From Synergistaceae bacterium (GTDB taxonomy: Bacteria > Synergistota > Synergistia > Synergistales > Aminobacteriaceae): a stretch of 54,034 nucleotides of DNA. Shown one piece after another: positions 35,541 to 45,021 of this stretch; positions within the stretch are counted from its first letter, which is position 1, and each line of letters starts with the position of its first letter. Under the pieces are notes generated by a model. The model worked only from the letters and a program-made list of their open reading frames with translations, did not search any database and was not told the DNA's origin. Location of the stretch: assembly GCA_009783355.1 (NCBI GenBank), contig WRHH01000014.1, positions 1-54,034 on the forward strand, in the 5' to 3' direction. Position numbers and translations under genes: made by a program.

Positions 35541-37667
35541 ATGAATAAGAAAGTATTTACATTTATACTGATAGCAAGTGTTTTACTGTGCGGAACGGCA
35601 TATGCTGCGCCTGCTGAGCCGCTTAAGCCTGTTGCGCCCAATATTGACCTCTCATCATTGATTCAGGGACTAAAAGCCGTTGATTTGAGCGTCTACCCCG
35701 CCAAGTACGCCGATCCGGTCAGACATACGCTTGCAAAAGCGGAGAAAATTGACGCGAACCCAGCCTCAACGGAAGAGCAGAAGAATATTGCACGTTTGGA
35801 ACTGCTGGTAGTAGTGTCTAACTTGTTTATAGACCTGCAGCTCGCTACGGTTTCCGACATGCAGGAGATGGTTAAAGCAAGGAAACTGTCCTACGCGGAC
35901 ATCACATATATGTACCTTACAAGAATTGAATTGTACAGCTACAACACCAACAAGCTAAATGCCGTCCGGTCGCTCAACCCCTACGCGCTGGATGACGCAG
36001 GCGCCTGCGACGCGGCGTTCGCGCTGGACCCGAGCGTGGCAAAGGGCATGTTTGGCATCCCGGTTATGATGAAGGACAACATCAATTTCATGAGCCTACC
36101 CACAACAGCTGGTTCAATCGTGCTGGCAGACAATTACGCGCCCTATGACGCTCCCCTCGTGACCAACCTGAAGAAAGCGGGTGCGGTAATCCTTGGGAAG
36201 CTCAACATGACGGAATTCGCCAACGGCGTCAGCAATGTCTCCACAAATGCGACAGGTTTTTCATCTTTGGGCAGACGGGTTTACCAAGCCTACAGGCCAA
36301 ACGCGCTCACCGCTCACGGATCTAACCTTGCCAGGCTGGATCCCAGCGGCTCCTCGAGCGGTTCCGGCGTGGCTGCATCCGCAGCGCTTGCGGCAGTCAC
36401 CATCGGCACCGAGACGAGCGGTTCCATAATCAGCCCAAGCCAATCGAACTTCATTGTCGGTCTCAAGCCGACTGTTGGCATTATCAGCCGCTATGGCGTT
36501 GTTCCGCTGAATTCCAAATGGGATACGACCGGCCCCATGGTGCGCAACGTGACGGATTTGGCTTTTTTGTTGAATGCCACTTATGGCTACGACCCCAACG
36601 ACCCTGTAACCGAAGGCATTGCAAAAGCGGGGCTCACGAGCTTTGACTTTTGCGAATGCCTGAAACCGGGATTTCTGCAAGGCAAGAGGCTCGGCGTGAT
36701 GAGCGCGCCAAGCGCAACTGCCGCAGCGCGCCCGGCGTTCGACGCGGCATTAAAGGCGATTGAAGCCGCCGGCGCCACTCTCGTTTATCAGGCAAGCGGC
36801 GCCGTGTTGCCGTCGATATCGAACCCGACCGCACCGAGCATCACAAATTTCCAATTCAAAATAGACTTGCCTGTTTATCTGGCGACCCTTGACCCGAATT
36901 ATAAATGGTATAACAAGTCGTTCAGCGATGTCTACGATTTCATGTATGCAGAGTTCCAGGCCAACCCTGGCACATTCCGCGACCAAATAGGGCCGACTCT
37001 CGACATCGGCAGGATGGGCATTGCCAACAGTTACGTTCTTGACGAAGCGACCTATGCGGAGATGGCTGCAAATAACTCAAACGATATCCGCCAGTGCCGG
37101 GACGAAGGCATCGACAAGAGGCTGTTGGATTACAATCTGGACGGCTTAATCGGCAGCGGCAATTTGACAACATTAACTGCGAGAGCGGGCTACCCGCATA
37201 TCACGCTGCCCATTTTCAGGACGAGTGGTACAAGATTAACAGGCGGATCTCACATTTACTTTGCCGGTACGGCTTTCTCCGAGCCTGTACTGATTGCGGC
37301 CGCCTACGCAGCCGAGCAGGCAACAAAGGCGCGTGACAACTCACTCCCCGGCCTTGCCGATAAGACATCGCTGGGTAACGCGATCACTGAAGCCCGAGCG
37401 CTTCCCAACGAAGAGAGAGAGCTGTTCAGCGCGATATACGATGCGGCTGTTGAAGCATACACCAGCGATTTTGCCATACAAATGGACGTCGACAAAGCTG
37501 AGTACGCGTTACGCGCGGCAATGAACCCCGAACCGGAGCCCGAGCCGGAGCCCGAACCCGATCCCGACGGTTGTAAATGGTGTGATTTCCTGGAAGGCTG
37601 CAACGCGGGATTCGGATATGCAGTAGTTCTGTTTTCGTTGCTTTCGCTGTTGATAAGAAAGAGATAA
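35541..37667 (+). CDS. secreted amidase-signature enzyme with Synergist-CTERM signal
   Basis: A 708-residue exported enzyme. A signal peptide ([18 protein letters not shown], cleavage near AYA|AP) precedes an amidase-signature domain (~100-590). The catalytic triad is visible as K178 in MMKDNINF, the serine-rich PSGSSSGSG loop (268 onward), and the nucleophile in GTETSGSI near 297. After a ~70-residue helical region, a [15 protein letters not shown] linker leads to GCNAGFG, a hydrophobic segment and RKR: a Synergist-CTERM sorting signal. It would hydrolyse an amide outside the cytoplasm, bound to the cell surface. The substrate is unknown. GatA function is unlikely because of export and the absence of gatB/gatC. 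Confidence 0.9.
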   Translation: MNKKVFTFILIASVLLCGTAYAAPAEPLKPVAPNIDLSSLIQGLKAVDLSVYPAKYADPVRHTLAKAEKIDANPASTEEQKNIARLELLVVVSNLFIDLQLATVSDMQEMVKARKLSYADITYMYLTRIELYSYNTNKLNAVRSLNPYALDDAGACDAAFALDPSVAKGMFGIPVMMKDNINFMSLPTTAGSIVLADNYAPYDAPLVTNLKKAGAVILGKLNMTEFANGVSNVSTNATGFSSLGRRVYQAYRPNALTAHGSNLARLDPSGSSSGSGVAASAALAAVTIGTETSGSIISPSQSNFIVGLKPTVGIISRYGVVPLNSKWDTTGPMVRNVTDLAFLLNATYGYDPNDPVTEGIAKAGLTSFDFCECLKPGFLQGKRLGVMSAPSATAAARPAFDAALKAIEAAGATLVYQASGAVLPSISNPTAPSITNFQFKIDLPVYLATLDPNYKWYNKSFSDVYDFMYAEFQANPGTFRDQIGPTLDIGRMGIANSYVLDEATYAEMAANNSNDIRQCRDEGIDKRLLDYNLDGLIGSGNLTTLTARAGYPHITLPIFRTSGTRLTGGSHIYFAGTAFSEPVLIAAAYAAEQATKARDNSLPGLADKTSLGNAITEARALPNEERELFSAIYDAAVEAYTSDFAIQMDVDKAEYALRAAMNPEPEPEPEPEPDPDGCKWCDFLEGCNAGFGYAVVLFSLLSLLIRKR

Positions 37668-37755
37668 AGACAATTCGTAATTCTGAATTCGAAATTTAGA
37701 AACAAAGAAAAAAGATTTGTTATTAAAGAACAAAGCAATATACTTGACGTGTATT

Positions 37756-37850
37756 GGGCTGTAACAATGGATTCGAGAATAAGCGAATAGCGCGAATAAC
37801 TTTGTTATTTGGCTCTTTTGCTTATCTGCCGCCGGTTTTTGTTACAGCCC
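37756..37850. repeat. palindromic element with GGGCTGTAACAA arms, copy 2
   Basis: gggctgtaacaa (37756-37767) pairs with ttgttacagccc (37839-37850), with inner pairing (cgaataac / gttatttg and ataagc / gcttat). A cttttaatgg stretch follows. The outer arms match the element at 24410-24499, also preceded by cttgacg. It lies between the convergent amidase and YcxB-like genes and could end transcription from the amidase. Confidence 0.75.
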
Positions 37851-37877
37851 CTTTTAATGGATATTGTTCATGTTTTT

Positions 37878-38435
37878 CTATTGTTTGTCTTTTGTTTTCC
37901 GGCAGTCATGCAGTTTTTCCGCCGGAAGCATATCGCTGAGCAGCGACCAAAGCGCTTCTGCTCCTTCCTCAACTTGAGCGTCGGGCAAAAGGAAAGCCTT
38001 GTTCGCCTCTACATACAGGTAAGTGCAGCCGGAGACGCGATAGGCGCCGAACAGGCCATCCCATTCGTATTGGGCAGGTTTGTCAATGTTTGTCACCCGC
38101 GCGCCGTCGGGCTCGCCGGAGAGGCTCAACGAATAAACGGGGCGCGGCCTTTCAAGCCCCATGGCCTTTATCTGCGTTTTGACGGACCTAAAAAACGCCA
38201 GTATATGAGCTGCCGGAAGCCCCAAGCCTATGACCAACAGAACTGAACCTATCATGGCCGCTTGATCCGCGTTGCCGCGCATAGCGAAACATGCAAGCGC
38301 GAACGCCGACATTATTGAAGCGAAAATGAGCGGCAACACCCATATTCGCTTGCGGAAGAGGCTGTCGAAAACCGCAAATTTGCGAAAAATCACATCATCT
38401 ACAGTTACATTTATCGTTATCGGTTTGTTTTCCAT
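37878..38435 (-). CDS. YcxB-like membrane protein
   Basis: A 185-residue protein with two transmembrane segments (about residues 30-50 and 60-85) followed by a C-terminal soluble domain. That domain has the YcxB-type pattern: Y-S-L-S-L-SGEPDGARVTNIDKPAQ, YEWDGLFGAYRVSGCTYLYV and KAFLLPDAQVEEG. The function of this family is unknown. I chose ATG 38435 (GCGGGG upstream, typical N-terminus MENKPITINVTVDD); the frame extends to 38486. It is a lone gene facing the amidase. Confidence 0.75.
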   Translation of the reverse strand: MENKPITINVTVDDVIFRKFAVFDSLFRKRIWVLPLIFASIMSAFALACFAMRGNADQAAMIGSVLLVIGLGLPAAHILAFFRSVKTQIKAMGLERPRPVYSLSLSGEPDGARVTNIDKPAQYEWDGLFGAYRVSGCTYLYVEANKAFLLPDAQVEEGAEALWSLLSDMLPAEKLHDCRKTKDKQ

Positions 38436-38566
38436 TTGATTGCCCCGCGAGAGAATGTGTTTGAAATATTGCTCTGAAATATTCACTAATATACATGAAA
38501 TGAATGAAAATATGTCCGAAAAAGAGTATAAGACAGAAAAATAATGTCCATATTTTTTGTAGTTAT

Positions 38567-38600
38567 CTAGTTTACTAGTTTGGAAGAAATATGCTACACT
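38567..38600 (+). promoter_or_regulatory. putative promoter with FadR-type operator before the TRAP/hexuronate operon
   Basis: CTAGTTTACTAG (38567-38578) is a perfect inverted repeat (CTAGT and ACTAG with a TT centre) matching the T-n-GT-n(0-3)-AC-n-A form bound by FadR-subfamily GntR regulators. TTTACT (38571-38576) and TACACT (38595-38600), 18 bases apart, could be -35 and -10, so the operator would overlap the -35. A FadR-type regulator is encoded in the same cluster at 44320. Confidence 0.5.
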
Positions 38601-38673
38601 TTGTAAAAGAGCGCGCCATGCGCAAGATTTGTTTTGGAAAATATTCTAAATGTAAACGGAGGAGTCAGTGAAA

Positions 38674-39678
38674 ATGAAAAAATTGATATCTTTGTTGTCC
38701 CTTGCAGCGGTCCTCGGATTTGTCGTCTGCAGCGCGGAATTCGCCTGCGCGGCTAATGACCCGAAAGTCTCCCTTACTTACGCGGAAGTCAATCCGCTCG
38801 ACACAATTGTCGGGCAGACCGGAACAGCTTTCAAGAACAAGGTAGAGGAGCTCACGGGAGGCTCTGTCACCATTGTCATTCAGGCCAGCGGCGTCCTGGG
38901 CTCAGAAAACGACGTACTGGACACCATGCTCGGCGGCGGCGACACTATTCACATGTCACGTATCTCCGCTTTCGCCCTGACAAGCTACGGTGCTGAAAAA
39001 TCGAAACTCTTATCCATACCCTACACATTTGTCAGCCGCGAGCATTTCTGGAACTTTGCCAACAGCGACATGGCCCCCGAATTTCTCAACGAGCCTGTCG
39101 CCCTTAATCTGGGCGTGCGTGGAATTTTCTACGGCGAGGAGGGCTTCCGCCACTTCTTTACAATCAAGCCCGTCGCGGGGTTAAAGGACTTTGCAGGCAT
39201 GAAACTGCGCGTTTCCAACGACCCCATTATGAACGGCATGGTTCATGGACTCGGCGCGAGCCCGACCGTTATTTCCTTCGGCGAGCTGTATTCCGCGCTG
39301 CAAACGAAAGTTGTCGACGGCGCCGAGCAGCCCATCGCCAACTACAAATCCAACGCGTTCCATGAAGTTGCACCCAATCTGGTTTTGGACGGGCACACGC
39401 TTGGCGCCATACAAGTAATCATCACCGACGCCGCTTGGAATAAGCTCTCGGCAAACCAGCAGAAATGCCTGCTTGAGGCCGGCGCTTTCGCGCAGAAATT
39501 TAACGCCGAGCTTTCAGCCAAAGCGGAAAATGAAGTTCTCGAGTCGCTTAAAGCAGCAGGCGTGAACGTAGTGGAGGTCGAAGATAAGGCCGCGTGGGCT
39601 CTTGCCTGCAAGGATATCATTGAAAAATCCACCGCAAGCCAGGCTGAACTCTATAAGAAACTTATAGACATGAAATAA
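38674..39678 (+). CDS. dctP: TRAP transporter substrate-binding protein (DctP family)
   Basis: A 334-residue periplasmic binding protein. The signal peptide (KKLISLLSLAAVLGFVV...CAA) is followed by the DctP fold: HxxFKNKVEEL-like start, GLKDFAGMKLRVSNDPIMNGM with the conserved substrate arginine, and GELYSALQTKVVDGAEQPI. The ATG at 38674 has GGAGG about nine bases upstream; GTG 38668 is too close to that site. Given the downstream uxu/uxa genes, the likely substrate is a hexuronate; the family also includes binders of glucuronate and galacturonate. Confidence 0.93.
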   Translation: MKKLISLLSLAAVLGFVVCSAEFACAANDPKVSLTYAEVNPLDTIVGQTGTAFKNKVEELTGGSVTIVIQASGVLGSENDVLDTMLGGGDTIHMSRISAFALTSYGAEKSKLLSIPYTFVSREHFWNFANSDMAPEFLNEPVALNLGVRGIFYGEEGFRHFFTIKPVAGLKDFAGMKLRVSNDPIMNGMVHGLGASPTVISFGELYSALQTKVVDGAEQPIANYKSNAFHEVAPNLVLDGHTLGAIQVIITDAAWNKLSANQQKCLLEAGAFAQKFNAELSAKAENEVLESLKAAGVNVVEVEDKAAWALACKDIIEKSTASQAELYKKLIDMK

Positions 39679-39773
39679 ATTAAAAATCCTTTACACATCA
39701 ATATGGCTTTGTGAGCCAAGGGGTGTCGGGGCATACCCGGCGCCCTTTTATAAATTTAAGGAGGGATAGCTTT

Positions 39774-40301
39774 ATGTCAAGAATTTTTGCGACTATAGAC
39801 AAAGTAAAACCTGCCTTTGATATTGTACATAAGGTTGCTTTGTTTTTGTGCAAGTTACTGCTTATTACCGATATCATCATCACCTGCGTGTCCGTTACAG
39901 GCCGCTACGTGTCGTTTATCCCCGACCCCGCATGGAGCGAGGAGGTCGTGCTGTCATGCATGTCCTACATGGCGGTGCTATCAGCAGCCATCGCCATCCG
40001 CAAGGGCACGCACATAAGGATGACCGCGCTGGACAGGTACCTGAACGTGAACGTTATTAAAACGCTCGATATCCTCGCCGATATCGGCGTCCTTATTCTC
40101 GGCTTTGTCATGCTTATCGTGGGCTGGAGGTACGCCAACACTATAGGCGGCAGGGGCACATACGTTTCCATGCCCTCCGTTTCCCGCTTCTGGATGTATT
40201 TCCCCATACCTTTAGCGGGTATAGCCATGATCATTTTTCAGATTGAAGTACTGTACGAGCACATCAAGGCGTTCTTTGTAAAGGAGGCGAGAGCGGTATG
40301 A
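39774..40301 (+). CDS. dctQ: TRAP transporter small permease (DctQ family)
   Basis: A 175-residue membrane protein with four transmembrane helices, as in DctQ, including the segment SVTGRYVSFIPDPAWSEEVVLSCMSYMAVL and the conserved IRKGTHIRM loop. The ATG at 39774 has AGGAGGG upstream; the open frame reaches back to 39711 but without a site. The dctM start overlaps its stop (ATGA). It anchors and stabilises the large permease. Confidence 0.92.
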   Translation: MSRIFATIDKVKPAFDIVHKVALFLCKLLLITDIIITCVSVTGRYVSFIPDPAWSEEVVLSCMSYMAVLSAAIAIRKGTHIRMTALDRYLNVNVIKTLDILADIGVLILGFVMLIVGWRYANTIGGRGTYVSMPSVSRFWMYFPIPLAGIAMIIFQIEVLYEHIKAFFVKEARAV

Positions 40302-41593
40302 CTATACAATCAATTGCAATACTGACGCTACTCGGAAGTTTTGCCCTGATGATACTGCTGCGCTTTCCCATCGCATACGCGGTCGGGTTGTCCTCGGTGC
40401 TGTGCCTGACGGTTCAGGGGCTTAACCTTACTACCGTCTGCCAGCACATGGTAAAGGGCATCAGCTCTTTCAGCCTGATGGCGGTTCCGTTCTTTATAAC
40501 AATGGGCGTGCTGATGGGTTCGGGCGGTATTTCGGACAAACTTATAGCGCTCGCCAGTTCCCTTGTTGGCTGGATGCGCGGCGGCCTTGCAATGGTCAAC
40601 ATTGTCGCCTCGTACTTCTTCGGCGGCATTTCCGGTTCCGCCGCAGCCGACACAGCCTCAATAGGCCCGATACTCATACCGATGATGGTCGATCAGGGTT
40701 ATGACGCGGATTTTTCAGCCGCTGTTACAATAACATCCTCCTGCGAGGGACTCCTTGTCCCTCCAAGCCACAACATGGTCATTTACGCCACTACCGCTGG
40801 GGGCGTTTCAGTGGGCAGCCTGTTTCTGGCGGGCTATTTACCCGGCGCGCTGCTTGCGCTCTCGCTGATGATAGGTTCCTACATTATCTCTGTTAAGCGT
40901 CAATATCCAAAGGGAGCGCCCTTCAACCTCATAACCTTTATTAAGCAATTGTATATCTCTTTCTGGGCGCTGGCTGCGGTGGTCATCGTGGTTGTCGGCG
41001 TGGTCGGCGGCGTATTTACCGCAACCGAATCCGCCGCTATCGCAGTTGTTTACAGCCTTTTTGTCAGCGTGTTCATATACAAGGGGCTGAATTGGAAGGG
41101 CGTTTGGCGCGTGCTGGAAGAATGTGTGGACACGCTTGCCATAGTGTTGATCCTGATAGCCACATCCAGCGTATTCTGTTACTGCATGACTATTCTTCAC
41201 GTTCCCGATTTAGCGGTAACAGCCATAACGAGCATAACCAATAATCCAATAATGCTGGCGCTGCTCATCAATTTCATTCTGCTCGTGCTTGGCTGTATTA
41301 TGGACATGGCGCCGATAATCCTTATTGCCACCCCCATCCTGCTGCCGGTCGCAAAATCCATCGGAATTGATCCTATTCAGTTCGGCATACTGCTTATCCT
41401 CAACTGCGGCATCGGCCTGCTCACGCCGCCCGTAGGGACGGTGCTGTTCATCGGCTCCGCCGTCTCGAAGGTGCCTCTCGAGCGGCTTGTCAAATCGACG
41501 CTGCCGTTTTACATCTGTATGATAATCGCTCTGCTGCTCATCACTTTCATCCCGCAGATAAGCCTGTTCATACCGGGCCTGTTTGCGAAATAA
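40298..41593 (+). CDS. dctM: TRAP transporter large permease (DctM family)
   Basis: A 431-residue permease with about 12-13 membrane segments. It has the family's VPFFITMGVLMGSGGISDKLI, FFGGISGSAAADTASIGPILIPMM and LLTPPVGTVLFIGSAVSKVP signatures. It moves the substrate with sodium once delivered by DctP. Its start overlaps dctQ by four bases, and uxuA starts six bases after its stop, tying transport to catabolism. Confidence 0.95.
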   Translation: MTIQSIAILTLLGSFALMILLRFPIAYAVGLSSVLCLTVQGLNLTTVCQHMVKGISSFSLMAVPFFITMGVLMGSGGISDKLIALASSLVGWMRGGLAMVNIVASYFFGGISGSAAADTASIGPILIPMMVDQGYDADFSAAVTITSSCEGLLVPPSHNMVIYATTAGGVSVGSLFLAGYLPGALLALSLMIGSYIISVKRQYPKGAPFNLITFIKQLYISFWALAAVVIVVVGVVGGVFTATESAAIAVVYSLFVSVFIYKGLNWKGVWRVLEECVDTLAIVLILIATSSVFCYCMTILHVPDLAVTAITSITNNPIMLALLINFILLVLGCIMDMAPIILIATPILLPVAKSIGIDPIQFGILLILNCGIGLLTPPVGTVLFIGSAVSKVPLERLVKSTLPFYICMIIALLLITFIPQISLFIPGLFAK

Positions 41594-41599
41594 GGGGGG

Positions 41600-42697
41600 A
41601 TGAAAATGAAAATGACGTTTCGATGGTTTGGATCGAAAAGCGACACAGTTAAATTAAGCCAAATAAAACAAATCCCGGCCATGACCGGCGTGATGGGGTT
41701 CCTCGACTATAAAGCCGCAGGAGAGGTCTGGACGCTGGATGAAATCAGGAATTACGTGGACGAGATTCACGCAGCGGGGCTTCTATGCGAGGTAATTGAA
41801 AGCGTGAACGTCCACGAGGACATAAAAATGGGGCTCTCCTCGCGGGACGCGCACATTGAGAACTACGCAACCACCGTGCGCAATCTGGCGAAATTCGGCG
41901 TGAAGGTCATCGTGTATAACTTCATGCCGGTGTTAGACTGGCTGCGCACCGACCTTGCCCGCGCTATACCGGAGGACGGCTCGAAGAGCCTGTACTATAA
42001 CGAGAGCGACTTGGGCGGTATGAGCCCGCTTGACATAGTGCGCAAAACCGCCGGAGATTCAAAAGGCTTCAGCTTGCCCGGTTGGGAGCCGGAACGCCTT
42101 GCCGAGCTTGAAACGACCCTCAAGCGCTACGAGAGCATCACACCGGATATACTGCGCGAAAATTACAAATACTTCCTCGACGCCATAATCCCCGTTTGCG
42201 AGGAGTGCGGCGTCGTCATGGCCTGCCACCCCGACGATCCCGCGTGGCCGATATTCGGCCTGCCGCGCATCGCCCACAGCCGCGAGGATTTCGACAAGAT
42301 AGTAGAGCTGCACGATTCGCCGTTTAACGCTATCTGCCTTTGCACGGGCTCGCTGGGCTCAAACCCGGACAACGATATCCCCGCAATCATACGCCATTTT
42401 GGCGGGTTGGGGCGCATCGGCTGTATGCATATCCGCAACATAAAATACTTGGGAAACCGCGTATTTCGAGAGTCAAGCCACCTTTCCGCAGACGGAGATC
42501 TGGACATGTACGCCATCATGAAAGCGGTATATGACGCCTGCCCGCATGTGCACGTCCGGCCTGACCATGGCCGCATTATCTGGGACGAGGAAGCCCGTCC
42601 CGGCTACGGACTGTACGACCGCGCGCTGGGCGCCGCATACCTCAACGGGTTATGGGAAGCGATAGATAAAGCCGCCAAAGGGAGGGCTTCTCCATGA
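41600..42697 (+). CDS. uxuA: mannonate dehydratase
   Basis: UxuA dehydrates D-mannonate to 2-keto-3-deoxygluconate in the glucuronate branch. The 365-residue protein shows MTFRWFGSKSDTVKLSQIKQ, PAMTGVMGFLDYKAAGEVW, the metal-binding CHPDDPAWPIFGLPRI and CLCTGSLGSNPDNDIP, and the C-terminal VRPDHGRIIWDEEARPGYGLYDRALG. The true start may be the ATG at 41606, since the GGGGGG site directly touches ATG 41600. It overlaps uxuB by four bases. Confidence 0.96.
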   Translation: MKMKMTFRWFGSKSDTVKLSQIKQIPAMTGVMGFLDYKAAGEVWTLDEIRNYVDEIHAAGLLCEVIESVNVHEDIKMGLSSRDAHIENYATTVRNLAKFGVKVIVYNFMPVLDWLRTDLARAIPEDGSKSLYYNESDLGGMSPLDIVRKTAGDSKGFSLPGWEPERLAELETTLKRYESITPDILRENYKYFLDAIIPVCEECGVVMACHPDDPAWPIFGLPRIAHSREDFDKIVELHDSPFNAICLCTGSLGSNPDNDIPAIIRHFGGLGRIGCMHIRNIKYLGNRVFRESSHLSADGDLDMYAIMKAVYDACPHVHVRPDHGRIIWDEEARPGYGLYDRALGAAYLNGLWEAIDKAAKGRASP

Positions 42698-44304
42698 TAA
42701 TGAACGCGCAGGGGATTCAAAATAAAGCCGGATGGGAAGCAGCGGGAATTTCACTCCCGCTTTACGACATCGCCGCGATGAACGTCAAAACAAGGGCGTC
42801 GCCGGTTTGGCTCCACTTTGGCGCGGGCAATATTTTCAGGGGCTTCATAGCCGCGCTGCAGCAGCGATTGTTGAACGACGGCCTGGCCGAAAGCGGGATA
42901 ATTGCCGCAGAGACGTTCGATCATGAAATCATCGATAAAATTTACGCCCCGTTCGACAATCTTACAATGAACGTTACCCTGAACCCGGACTCCACCACGC
43001 GCTGCGAGATAACGGCGTCGGTTGCGGAGGCGTTGAGAGCGGACGGGCAGGACGCGTCAAATATGCAGAGGCTTGCCGAAATTTTCGAGGCGCCGGGGCT
43101 TCAAATGGTCAGCTTCACTATCACTGAAAAAGGTTATGCCATAACGGGCGCGGACGGCGCCCCGTCGAGCGCGGCCAAAGCGGATATGGAAAACGGGCCC
43201 GCGCAGGCGCGACACGCCATGGGAATAACGGCGGCGCTGCTGCAGAAGCGATACCTTGCAGGAGCGCGCCCAATTGCCGTCGTCAGCATGGACAACTGCT
43301 CCCGGAACGGAGAAAAATTGCGGGAAGGGGTGCTTGAAATCGCAAGGGCATGGCTTAGGAACGGTTTTGCCGACAGCGGCTTCATCGCCTATCTTGAGGA
43401 CGAGGGCAAGGTCTCCTTCCCGTGGAGCATGATAGATAAAATCACGCCGCGCCCCGCAAAAGCGGTGGAGGATATCCTCGCCGGAAAGGGCGTAGAGGGG
43501 ATGCGCCCGATAATCACATCCAAAAACACCTACATCGCGCCGTTTGTCAATTCCGAAAGGCCGCAGTACCTTGTGATTGAGGACGTATTCCCGAACGGAC
43601 GTCCGGCGCTTGAAGCAGCCGGCGTACACATGACCGACCGCGATACCGTCAACAAAGTTGAGCGAATGAAGGTCACGACCTGCCTCAATCCGTTGCACAC
43701 CGCCATGAGCGTGTACGGTTGCCTGCTCGGCTATACTCTTATATGCGACGAGATGAAGGACCCCGACATCCTCGCGCTCATCCGCCGCCTCGGCTATGTA
43801 GAGGGGCTGCCGGTCGTTACAGATCCGGGTATAATATCTCCCAAGGCTTTCATTGACGAAGTGGTTCAGGAGCGACTGCCTAACCCTTTCATGCCCGACG
43901 ACCCGCGCCGGATTGCGACCGATACATCCCAGAAGGTCGGCATCCGATTTGGGGAGACAATCAAAAGCTATATTGAGCGAGGCCGCAGCCTTGAAGAGCT
44001 TGTGTCCATCCCGCTCGCGGCAGCGGGTTGGATGCGTTACCTGCTGGCCGTTGACGATACGGGCGGCGCAATGGAGGTCTCATCCGACCCGATGAAGGAA
44101 GAACTACAGGCAAAGCTTGCGGGCATAATCTGGAACGACCCTGCCAGCTATGGCGGACAGCTCCGGCAGATACTCGCAAATCCTGTGATATTCGGTGTCG
44201 ACCTTACGGAAACGGTTTTGGCGGATGTAATCGAGGCGATGTTTCTCGAACTGCTGGCGGGGGTTGGGGCCGCGCGGGCGGTATTGCGCAAATATTTATC
44301 TTGA
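42694..44304 (+). CDS. uxuB: fructuronate reductase / mannitol dehydrogenase family
   Basis: A 536-residue long-chain NAD-dependent dehydrogenase. Marks: WLHFGAGNIFRGFIAALQ near residue 40 (nucleotide site), SMDNCSRNGEKLREGVL, the catalytic lysine region VNKVERMKVTTCLNPLHTAM and IALIRRLGYVEG-like C-terminal part. With uxuA immediately upstream it fits D-mannonate oxidoreductase (fructuronate to mannonate). It is longer than the E. coli enzyme (about 490 residues) but not obviously fused. The GntR regulator gene follows 15 bases later. Confidence 0.92.
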   Translation: MIMNAQGIQNKAGWEAAGISLPLYDIAAMNVKTRASPVWLHFGAGNIFRGFIAALQQRLLNDGLAESGIIAAETFDHEIIDKIYAPFDNLTMNVTLNPDSTTRCEITASVAEALRADGQDASNMQRLAEIFEAPGLQMVSFTITEKGYAITGADGAPSSAAKADMENGPAQARHAMGITAALLQKRYLAGARPIAVVSMDNCSRNGEKLREGVLEIARAWLRNGFADSGFIAYLEDEGKVSFPWSMIDKITPRPAKAVEDILAGKGVEGMRPIITSKNTYIAPFVNSERPQYLVIEDVFPNGRPALEAAGVHMTDRDTVNKVERMKVTTCLNPLHTAMSVYGCLLGYTLICDEMKDPDILALIRRLGYVEGLPVVTDPGIISPKAFIDEVVQERLPNPFMPDDPRRIATDTSQKVGIRFGETIKSYIERGRSLEELVSIPLAAAGWMRYLLAVDDTGGAMEVSSDPMKEELQAKLAGIIWNDPASYGGQLRQILANPVIFGVDLTETVLADVIEAMFLELLAGVGAARAVLRKYLS

Positions 44305-44319
44305 AAACGAGGGACGTAT

Positions 44320-45000
44320 ATGCAAATTACAGAACGTGAGGCTCGGGAATCCGCGCGAGGCTACGCTATGCGCGTGATAAAGGAAAACATTATCCATCTG
44401 GGGCTTCTGCCGGGCAGCATGGTGAGCGAGCAGGAGCTTGCAGCCGAGCTGGGGCTCTCTCGCGGGCCGGTGCGCGAGGCGCTCATTGAACTTACAAAAG
44501 TGAAGATGGTCGAGGTTTACCCGCAGCGCGGCAGCTACATCTCTCCTGTGGATTACGAGCTTGTCGATGAAGCGTGTTTCATGCGCGAAGCGCTAGAAAT
44601 AGCGGTGGCGGAACGCTGCTGCCTTATGGGCGTCATGCCCGCGCATTTGACTGCATTGCGGGAAAATCTCAATTTGCAACAATTCTATTCAGAGGGCGAT
44701 AATACCCGAAAGTTTTGGGAACTTGACAACGAATTTCACCGCCTGTTATTCCTGAATGCAGGCGTGATACGCGTACATACGCTAATGAGCAGTATGCTCA
44801 CCCATTTCGACCGCGTCAGAGCCATGGCGCTCGCTGTTATAAAGAAAGGCAAGCTCGTGGAGGATCATCATCAGATCCTGGAAGCAATCATTTCCGGTAA
44901 TTCGGGCGCCGCTAAAAGCTTGATGCACAGACATCTGACAAGCTATCAAATAGACAGGCAGGCAGTGTGTGATAAATACCCGCAGTATATTAAACATTAA
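44320..45000 (+). CDS. GntR/FadR-family regulator of the hexuronate cluster
   Basis: A 226-residue regulator. The winged helix (~15-80) contains ENIIHLGLLPGSMVSEQELA and GLSRGPVREALIELTKVKMV, and the FCD domain (~95-215) has the metal-binding ELDNEFHRLLFLNAG and HHQILEAIISGN histidines. By position it is the counterpart of UxuR/ExuR, which respond to fructuronate or tagaturonate. The matching inverted repeat lies in the dctP promoter. It is transcribed with its targets, between uxuB and uxaC. Confidence 0.92.
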   Translation: MQITEREARESARGYAMRVIKENIIHLGLLPGSMVSEQELAAELGLSRGPVREALIELTKVKMVEVYPQRGSYISPVDYELVDEACFMREALEIAVAERCCLMGVMPAHLTALRENLNLQQFYSEGDNTRKFWELDNEFHRLLFLNAGVIRVHTLMSSMLTHFDRVRAMALAVIKKGKLVEDHHQILEAIISGNSGAAKSLMHRHLTSYQIDRQAVCDKYPQYIKH

Positions 45001-45021
45001 AGCTATCAAAGGAGGATGGTT

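Noticed and set aside
43057-43698. 213-codon minus-strand frame inside uxuB
   Set aside because: It lies wholly within a well-supported gene and shows no domain; GC-rich genes often leave such antisense frames.
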